Of a stretch of DNA of 11,614 nucleotides, positions 6,716-11,614 are shown piece after piece; position 1 is the stretch's first letter; each line of letters starts with the position of its first letter. The notes beneath the pieces were generated by a model. That model made no database searches and was not told the origin of the DNA. It saw only the letters and a list, made by a program, of their open reading frames with translations. Source of the DNA: Gammaproteobacteria bacterium (GTDB lineage Bacteria > Pseudomonadota > Gammaproteobacteria > Poriferisulfidales > Oxydemutatoraceae); contig RKSI01000083.1 in the NCBI GenBank assembly GCA_007570905.1, positions 1 to 11,614 of the forward strand. Reading direction: 5' to 3'. The translations under genes were made by a program, and so were the position numbers.

Positions 6716-7096
6716 ATGCATATTCCATACAATGAAGACATCGGCGCCCAGGCGCTCCGGATCGCCGAAAAATACCGCAGCGACCCGACTTTCCGCAAGG
6801 AAGCGGAGCGCGACAGTTGGGCCGTGGTGCGGGAGTTGGCGCCGGATGACGAGGACCTGATTCGCCGCCAGGTCGGCAACCGCGAGTTGCAGGTGCATTT
6901 CAACACCGACAAGACGCTTTATGTGGTGCTGCCCGGCATGCCGCCCGGCAGTCTGCAAAGCCTTGAGGCCGACGATTTGTCGGCCATCGCCGGCGGCGGC
7001 AGCGCCAGCAGCCTCGGCACCGTCGGCACCGCCGGCACGACGCCCAGCTGTCTCGGCACCGCCGGCACCATCGGCAGCGCCAGCTCCAAAGGCTGA
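6716..7096 (+). CDS. NHLP-like RiPP precursor peptide 2
   Basis: This 126-residue second precursor has a leader (1-94) diverged from precursor 1 but with the same plan: AEKYRSDPTFRKEAERD (17-33), LYVVLPG (68-74) and SLEADDLSAIAGG (82-94) with a Gly-Gly(-Gly) cleavage site. The predicted core (95-126, about 32 residues) has one Cys (C112), seven Ser and six Thr. It is organised as SASS - LGTVGTAGT - TPSC - LGTAGTIG - SASS - KG, that is, paired repeats around the single cysteine with SASS at both ends. The ribosome-binding site AGGAG (6702-6706) lies 9 nt before the ATG. It is the last gene of the plus-strand operon, facing nrdB. The GTAG motif shared with precursor 1 suggests the same maturases act on both. 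It may yield a separate product or act with precursor 1 as a pair. Confidence 0.92.
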   Translation: MHIPYNEDIGAQALRIAEKYRSDPTFRKEAERDSWAVVRELAPDDEDLIRRQVGNRELQVHFNTDKTLYVVLPGMPPGSLQSLEADDLSAIAGGGSASSLGTVGTAGTTPSCLGTAGTIGSASSKG

Positions 7097-7180
7097 GACC
7101 CGCACGCACCGCGCGCCCGCCAAAAGCACGCGCCGCGCACGCACGCAAGCGGCGCGTAGCTCAGGAATTCACCAAAGATT

Positions 7181-7209
7181 GCACGCGCTGCACACTTTGC
7201 AGCGCGTGC
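7181..7209 (+). terminator. 11-bp hairpin, possible 3' end of the RiPP operon
   Basis: GCACGCGCTGC (7181-7191) pairs perfectly with GCAGCGCGTGC (7199-7209) around the loop ACACTTT, 85 nt after the stop of precursor 2. No T-tract follows; the (CGTG)6 repeat does instead. It could be a tract-less terminator or a 3'-end stabiliser. A competing pairing exists between GCGCACGCACGC (7135-7146) and the repeat. Confidence 0.45.
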
Positions 7210-7228
7210 GTGCGTGCGTGCGTGCGTG
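7205..7228. repeat. (CGTG)6 tetranucleotide microsatellite
   Basis: Six perfect tandem copies of CGTG lie in the convergent spacer between the RiPP operon and nrdB. Complementary CACG-type units occur upstream at 7102-7108, 7126-7131 and 7137-7146, so the copy number would change the strength of alternative RNA folds. The repeat is outside any reading frame I support, so coding phase variation is not expected. Confidence 0.8.
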
Positions 7229-7234
7229 TCCGGT

Positions 7235-7266
7235 AAAAAAGGTGGCGCCCCGGGGGGTGGGGCGCC
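7235..7266 (-). terminator. Rho-independent terminator of nrdAB
   Basis: On the minus strand GGCGCCCC (7266-7259) pairs perfectly over 8 bp with GGGGCGCC (7251-7244) around a 7-nt loop. It is followed by ACC and then six T (7240-7235). It begins 39 nt after the nrdB stop codon. Strong GC stem plus T-run fits an intrinsic terminator for the nrdAB transcript. Confidence 0.75.
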
Positions 7267-7305
7267 TTGCTCAAAAAGGAGGAGCAAAAAGGGTGGAGGA
7301 GAAAG

Positions 7306-8550
7306 TCAGTCCCAGTTCAGCGCGCCGCCGGTCTGGTATTCAATGACGCGGGTCTCGAAGAAGTTCTTCTCTTTCTTGAGGTCGAGTATCTCCGACATCC
7401 ACGGGAACGGGTTGGCGGCGCCGGCAAACTGCTCGGGCAGGCCGATTTGCGAGAGCCGCCGGTTGGCTATGAAATCCACATACTGCTTGAACAGGTTGGC
7501 GTTCATGCCGAGCATGCCGCGCGGCATCGTGTCTTCGGCGTAGAGTTTCTCGTAGCGCACGCCGTCGAGTATCAGTTCGGTGATTTCGGCCTTGAAGTCG
7601 TCGTTCCACAGCTGCGGGTTTTCCATCTTGATCTGGTTGATGACATCAATGCCGAAGTTCATATGCATCGACTCGTCGCGCAGGATGTACTGAAACTGCT
7701 CGGCGACGCCGGTCATCTTGTTGCGCCGCCCCATGGACAGGATCTGGGCGAAGCCGACATAAAAGAAAATTCCCTCAAACACGACATAAAAAGCTATCAG
7801 GTCGCGCAGCAGGCGGCGGTCGTTTTCGGTGGTGCCGGTGACGAAGTCCGGGTCGCCGAGGCTTTGCGTGTAGGGCAGCGCCCACTCCGACTTGCGCGCC
7901 ACCGACGGCAGTTCGCGGTACATGTTGAAGACCTCGCCCTCGTCGAGGCCGAGAGACTCGATGCAGTATTGGTAGGCGTGCGTGTGCAGCGCCTCCTCGA
8001 ACGCCTGGCGCAGCAGGTACTGGCGGCACTCCGGGTTGGTGATGTGGCGGTACACCGCCAGCACCAGGTTGTTGGCGACCAGCGAGTCGGCGGTCGAGAA
8101 AAAGCCGAGGTTGCGCTCCACCACCATGCGCTCGTCGGCGGTCAGGCCGTCGGCGCTTTTCCACAGCGCGATGTCGGCGGTCATGTTGATTTCCTGCGGC
8201 ATCCAGTGGTTGTTGCAGGCGGCGAGATATTTGTCCCACGCCCACGCGTACTTGAACGGCACCAGTTGGTTGAGGTCGGCGCGGCAGTTGATGATTTGTT
8301 TGTCATCCACCTGGATGCGCGACGCGCCCATCTCTATGGTTTCAAGGCCGGTGGCGCCGCCGCGCGCCGCCGCGTCGCTTGCGCCGGCGGTGCTCGCGCC
8401 ATTTGCGCCGTTGGCGCCGTTCACGCCGGCGGCGTTCGGGAGTGGCGCGGCGCCGTTGCCGGCGTTGTCCGGGACGGGCGGGCGGATGCCGGGCGGCGGC
8501 GCGGCTTCGGCCAGCGGGTCGTCCCAGTGTCGGGTGGTCGCAGTTTGCAT
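7306..8550 (-). CDS. nrdB: Class I ribonucleotide reductase, beta subunit
   Basis: This is the radical-generating small subunit that, with NrdA, reduces ribonucleoside diphosphates to deoxyribonucleotides in the cytoplasm. Predicted dimetal ligands are E120 (in HWMPQEIN), E186 and H189 (in FEEALHTHAYQY), E259 (in VVFEGIFF), and E293 and H296 (in RDESMHMNF). Y193 sits where the E. coli radical tyrosine Y122 aligns, so a Tyr-radical enzyme is expected. The first ligand appears to be Glu rather than the Asp of E. coli, which resembles the chlamydial-type arrangement while keeping the tyrosine. The protein is 414 residues, longer than the usual 350-380, because of a low-complexity Pro/Ala/Gly/Asn-rich N-terminal extension (about 12-68). 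The ribosome-binding site GGAG (8561-8558) lies 7 nt before the ATG. The gene follows nrdA by 19 nt and is its operon partner. Confidence 0.98.
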   Translation of the reverse strand: MQTATTRHWDDPLAEAAPPPGIRPPVPDNAGNGAAPLPNAAGVNGANGANGASTAGASDAAARGGATGLETIEMGASRIQVDDKQIINCRADLNQLVPFKYAWAWDKYLAACNNHWMPQEINMTADIALWKSADGLTADERMVVERNLGFFSTADSLVANNLVLAVYRHITNPECRQYLLRQAFEEALHTHAYQYCIESLGLDEGEVFNMYRELPSVARKSEWALPYTQSLGDPDFVTGTTENDRRLLRDLIAFYVVFEGIFFYVGFAQILSMGRRNKMTGVAEQFQYILRDESMHMNFGIDVINQIKMENPQLWNDDFKAEITELILDGVRYEKLYAEDTMPRGMLGMNANLFKQYVDFIANRRLSQIGLPEQFAGAANPFPWMSEILDLKKEKNFFETRVIEYQTGGALNWD

Positions 8551-8569
8551 GGTGTTTCTCCGGTTGGGG

Positions 8570-11455
8570 TTACTGGCAGGCTTCGCAATCGGGGTCGGTT
8601 ATCAGGCAGGCCCCCTTCGCGCCCTGTCCGGACGGCACCGCGTTGAGGTTGCCGTCCACTTTCTCCATCGTGCTTTTCTCGACATGCGTGGCGCCCATCG
8701 AGCGCAGGTAATAGGTTGTCTTCAGCCCCCTGAGCCACGCCAGTTTGTAGAGGCTGTCCATCTTCTTGCCGTCGGGTTCGGCCATGTAGAGGTTCAGCGA
8801 CTGCGACTGGTCTATCCATTTCTGGCGCCTTGCGGCGGCCTCGACCAGCCAGCGCGGGTCCATCTCAAAGGCGGTGGCGTACAGCGACTTGATTTCGTCG
8901 GGCACGCGGTCCATGCGCTGGACGCTGCCGTCGTAGTATTTCAGGTCGGTCACCGTCACCTCGTCCCACAGGTCAAGGCGCTTCAGGTCGTCCACCAGGT
9001 GCGAGTTGATGACCGTGAACTCGCCCGACAGGTTGGATTTGACGAACAGGTTCTGGTAGGTCGGCTCGATGCTCTGGGTGACATTGCAGATGTTGGAAAT
9101 CGTCGCCGTCGGCGCGATGGCCATCGTGTTGGAATTGCGCATGCCGGTCTTTGCGATGCGTTGGCGCAGCGCGTCCCAGTCGAGCGTGGCAGAGTCGTCC
9201 ACCTGCAGGAACCCGTCGCGGCTTTCGGCCAGCAGGCGCAGCGAATCAATCGGCAGCACGCCCCGGTCCCACAGCGAGCCGCGGTAACTCGGGTAGGCGC
9301 CGCGCTCGCCGGCGAGGTCGCACGACGCCCGGATGGCGAAGTAACTCACCGCCTCCATGGAGCGGTCGGCGAAGTCGACGGCGGCGTCGCTGGCGTAGGG
9401 CAGGCGCAGTTGGTAGAGCGCGTCCTGAAAGCCCATCAGCCCCAGCCCGACCGGGCGGTGCTTCAGGTTGGAGTTGCGCGCCTTGCGGACGCTGTAATAG
9501 TTGTAGTCAATGACATTGTCGAGCATGCGCATCGCGGTGGCGACGGTGCGCTCGAGTTTGTCCATCATCAGGCCGTCCTCGTTGACATGCAGCGCCAGAT
9601 TGACCGAGCCGAGGTTGCACACCGCGATTTCGTCGTCCGATGTGTTCAGCGTGATTTCGGTGCACAGGTTGGAGGAATGGACGACGCCGGCGTGCTGCTG
9701 CGGCGAGCGCAGGTTGCACGGATCCTTGAAGGCGAGCCACGGGTGGCCGGTTTCGTAGAGCATGTTCAGCATCTTGCGCCACAGGTCGGCGGCCTCGACG
9801 CGCTTGAAGTTGGCGATGCCGCCGTTGTCGGCGGCGGCCTCGTATTCGGCATAGCGCTTCTCGAAGGCGTCGCCGCACAGGTCGTGCAAATCCGCCGTCT
9901 CGCTCGGCGAGAACAGCGTCCACGAGCCGCCCTCGCGCAGGCGCTTCATGAACAGGTCGGGTATCCAGTTGGCGGTGTTCATGTCGTGCGTGCGGCGGCG
10001 GTCGTCGCCGGTGTTCTTGCGCAACTCCAGAAACTCCTCTATGTCCAGGTGCCAGGTCTCAAGATAGGCGCACACCGCGCCCTTGCGCTTGCCGCCCTGG
10101 TTGACCGCGACAGCGGTGTCGTTGGCGACCTTCAGAAACGGCACCACGCCCTGCGACTTGCCGTTGGTGCCCTTGATGTGCGAGCCCATCGCGCGCACGC
10201 GGCTCCAGTCGTTGCCGAGGCCGCCGGCGAACTTCGACAGCATCGCGTTGTCCTGCACCGCCCCGAAAATGCCGTGCAGGTCGTCGGACACCGTCGTCAG
10301 GTAGCACGACGACAGTTGCGGGCGCAGCGTGCCGGAATTGAACAGCGTCGGCGTGGAACTCATGAACGCGAACGACGACAGCAGGTTGTAGAACTCAATG
10401 GCGCGCGCCTCACGCTCCACCTCGTTCATCGCCAGGCCCATCGCCACGCGCATGAAAAACGCCTGCGGCAACTCAAAGCGGGTGTCGCCGTGGTGGATGA
10501 AGTAGCGGTCGTAGAGCGTTTGCAGGCCGAGATAACTGAAGACATGGTCGCGGCGCGGGTCTATCGCCGCCGCCAGTTGCGCGACATCAAATTCATCGCG
10601 CAGTTTCGGGTCGAGCAGTTCCAGTTCGCAGCCGCGCGCGACATAGCGCTCGAAATAGTCGGGGTAGCGCGCCGTCATCTCGTCGCCGGTGGCCTCGTCA
10701 AACTGCCCGGCGAGGAACGAAAGCGCCTCGCGCCGCAGTTTGTCGAGCAGCAGGCGCGCCGCGACGACGCTGTAATCCGGCTCTTTCTCGACCATCGCGC
10801 GCGCGCTCATTATCAGAGCGGTGCTGACATCGGCGGCCTTCATGCCGCTGAAAAGATTGTGCAGGGTCTCGCGGATAATCGGCTGCGCCTCGACATGGCC
10901 GGTGTCGCGGCACGCCTCTTCTACTATCAGCCGCAGGCGCGCGCTGTCAAGCGGCTTCTCGGCGCCGTCCTCGTGCAGCACCATAATCTCCGCGCCGTCG
11001 GCGTCGGCGCGCTCGCCGGCATCGTCGTTTTGCGCGCGCTCCTTCGCCCGCTCCTCGCGGTAGAGCACATAGCCGCGCGCGACCTTGTGGTAGCCGCCGC
11101 GCATCAGCGCCAGTTCAACCTGGTCCTGGATGTCTTCAATGTGGAAGGATTCGCCGCCGCCGCGGTTGCGCATCAGCGCGGCCACGACCTGTTCGGTCAG
11201 GTCGGCGACGATTTCATGGACGCGCGGCGACGCCGCCGCCATGCCGCCCTCGACGGCCAGAAACGCCTTGGCCAGCGCGACCTTGATTTTGGACGGGTCA
11301 AACGCGGTGACCTTGCCGTTGCGGCGAATCACCTTGTATTGGCCCAGCGGCGTAACCGGAGCCTCGGCGCGGATGGCCGCGGACGGCGCCGGCGCTTCGG
11401 CCGTCAGCGTGGATGGTTGTTGCATCAGAAAATGGTTCTCCGTTGTCGTTTGCAT
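8570..11455 (-). CDS. nrdA: Class I ribonucleotide reductase, alpha subunit, with two ATP-cones
   Basis: This is the catalytic large subunit (961 residues). The catalytic segment SNLCTEI (595-601) carries N596, C598 (thiyl radical) and E600. The redox pair is C384 (LSSCYLTT) and C613 (VCNLGSVNL). Y915-Y916 match the radical-transfer tyrosines, and the C-terminal shuttle pair is C957/C960 in DCEACQ. There are two ATP-cones: an extra one at about 39-135 (YKVIRRNGKVTAFDPSKIKVA) and the canonical one at about 155-243. This two-cone form is known from some bacteria such as Pseudomonas and accounts for the length above the E. coli 761 residues. The start is uncertain. With ATG 11455 the TATAAT at 11468-11463 predicts a nearly leaderless mRNA. 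ATG 11425 (removing 10 residues) has GGAG 12 nt upstream and fits a 30-nt leader. NrdR-like sites upstream suggest repression when dNTPs are plentiful. Confidence 0.98.
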   Translation of the reverse strand: MQTTTENHFLMQQPSTLTAEAPAPSAAIRAEAPVTPLGQYKVIRRNGKVTAFDPSKIKVALAKAFLAVEGGMAAASPRVHEIVADLTEQVVAALMRNRGGGESFHIEDIQDQVELALMRGGYHKVARGYVLYREERAKERAQNDDAGERADADGAEIMVLHEDGAEKPLDSARLRLIVEEACRDTGHVEAQPIIRETLHNLFSGMKAADVSTALIMSARAMVEKEPDYSVVAARLLLDKLRREALSFLAGQFDEATGDEMTARYPDYFERYVARGCELELLDPKLRDEFDVAQLAAAIDPRRDHVFSYLGLQTLYDRYFIHHGDTRFELPQAFFMRVAMGLAMNEVEREARAIEFYNLLSSFAFMSSTPTLFNSGTLRPQLSSCYLTTVSDDLHGIFGAVQDNAMLSKFAGGLGNDWSRVRAMGSHIKGTNGKSQGVVPFLKVANDTAVAVNQGGKRKGAVCAYLETWHLDIEEFLELRKNTGDDRRRTHDMNTANWIPDLFMKRLREGGSWTLFSPSETADLHDLCGDAFEKRYAEYEAAADNGGIANFKRVEAADLWRKMLNMLYETGHPWLAFKDPCNLRSPQQHAGVVHSSNLCTEITLNTSDDEIAVCNLGSVNLALHVNEDGLMMDKLERTVATAMRMLDNVIDYNYYSVRKARNSNLKHRPVGLGLMGFQDALYQLRLPYASDAAVDFADRSMEAVSYFAIRASCDLAGERGAYPSYRGSLWDRGVLPIDSLRLLAESRDGFLQVDDSATLDWDALRQRIAKTGMRNSNTMAIAPTATISNICNVTQSIEPTYQNLFVKSNLSGEFTVINSHLVDDLKRLDLWDEVTVTDLKYYDGSVQRMDRVPDEIKSLYATAFEMDPRWLVEAAARRQKWIDQSQSLNLYMAEPDGKKMDSLYKLAWLRGLKTTYYLRSMGATHVEKSTMEKVDGNLNAVPSGQGAKGACLITDPDCEACQ

Positions 11456-11462
11456 GGTTTGG

Positions 11463-11468
11463 ATTATA
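11463..11468 (-). promoter_or_regulatory. nrdA -10 element
   Basis: The minus strand reads a perfect TATAAT 7 nt before the ATG at 11455, so transcription should begin at or next to that ATG. No strong -35 hexamer is seen at 16-18 bp; that position falls inside the proximal NrdR-like box, as expected for a repressed promoter. Confidence 0.6.
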
Positions 11469-11477
11469 ACCCGGCAA

Positions 11478-11493
11478 GCACAAGATATGCTAT
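11478..11493. promoter_or_regulatory. Proximal NrdR-box-like operator
   Basis: The 16-mer with core CAAGATATGC (11481-11490) matches the NrdR consensus acaCwATATATwGtgt at roughly 11 of 16 positions. It overlaps the expected -35 region of the nrdA promoter. Its start is exactly 32 bp from the distal box, the three-turn spacing typical of paired NrdR boxes. Confidence 0.6.
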
Positions 11494-11509
11494 ACCACCG
11501 CCGCCGTCA

Positions 11510-11525
11510 ATACAACATCTTGTGC
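11510..11525. promoter_or_regulatory. Distal NrdR-box-like operator
   Basis: The 16-mer with core CAACATCTTG (11513-11522) matches 8 of 10 core positions and about 12 of 16 positions of the NrdR consensus. It is paired with the proximal box 32 bp away and abuts the stop codon of the upstream partial reading frame. Confidence 0.65.
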
Positions 11526-11614
11526 TCATTGTGGGCTTTCGTCGTAGCGGCGGGTTTTGGGTTTGCGTTTTTTGCGGGGTTTGGGTTTGCTCTTGCGTTT
11601 GGTGGTTTTTTCTT
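11526..11614 (-). CDS. Partial CDS: Lys/Arg-rich C-terminus of an upstream gene
   Basis: One minus-strand frame is open from the window edge to a TGA at 11528-11526 and encodes 28 residues. They are strongly basic (KRKSKPKPRKKRKPKTRR) and end YDESPQ. Such Lys/Arg/Pro tails occur on RNA-binding proteins, for example some pseudouridine synthases, RNA helicases and ribosome-associated factors; the family cannot be told from this piece. The stop lies 70 nt upstream of the nrdA ATG on the same strand. The low complexity makes a chance open frame possible, and the other two minus frames are also open at the edge. Confidence 0.4.
   Translation of the reverse strand, partial: EKTTKRKSKPKPRKKRKPKTRRYDESPQ

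Noticed and set aside
7150..7225. tRNA-like start (GGCGCGTAGCTCAGG) in the convergent spacer
   Set aside because: No D-loop continuation, anticodon arm or GGTTCGAATCC T-arm follows; the acceptor stem cannot be closed.
7205..7228. CRISPR-like array
   Set aside because: The repeat unit is 4 nt with no spacers; it is a simple tetranucleotide microsatellite.
7267..8646. 459-codon plus-strand open frame opposite nrdB
   Set aside because: It is antisense to an unambiguous nrdB, Val/His/Arg-rich, and without domain features.

Overview
The window is GC-rich, densely coding DNA from what looks like a Gram-negative proteobacterium. The evidence is class I nrdAB with tandem NrdR-box-like sites, Shine-Dalgarno-led genes and short intergenic gaps; the species cannot be told from the sequence. 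It holds seven complete protein genes and probably the end of an eighth.

Left edge (1-190): an AT-rich non-coding strip with a strong terminator-like hairpin. Next, on the minus strand (191-1894), is a 567-residue AlbA_2 (Schlafen-AlbA-like) / HATPase_c_4 protein with C-terminal winged-helix regions. A divergent intergenic region (1895-2170) carries a TATAAT element for each direction, a 22-bp-phased direct repeat and an interrupted palindrome over the rightward -10.

Centre (2171-7096, plus strand): a compact RiPP gene cluster. It encodes (i) a fused E1-like/YcaO azoline-forming cyclodehydratase, (ii) a radical SAM enzyme resembling the PoyD family of RiPP amino-acid epimerases, and (iii, iv) two small precursors with nitrile-hydratase-like (NHLP) leaders. 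Each leader ends in Gly-Gly and is followed by a Ser/Thr/Gly/Ala/Cys-rich core. The inferred pathway is that the cyclodehydratase turns core Cys/Ser/Thr into azolines while the radical SAM enzyme converts selected residues to D configuration, giving a peptide with both heterocycles and D-residues. No azoline dehydrogenase, leader peptidase or transporter lies between the flanking genes, so these would have to be encoded elsewhere.

A 209-bp convergent spacer (7097-7305) holds a (CGTG)6 microsatellite, an 11-bp perfect hairpin and the likely nrdB terminator. The right side (7306-11455, minus strand) is the housekeeping nrdA-nrdB operon for class I ribonucleotide reductase. NrdA has two ATP-cones and NrdB has a long disordered N-terminus. 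Upstream of nrdA are a TATAAT box and two NrdR-box-like sites 32 bp apart. The extreme right edge (11526-11614) probably carries the Lys/Arg-rich C-terminus of another minus-strand gene.

The RiPP cluster is the accessory, potentially undescribed part; the rest is ordinary chromosome.
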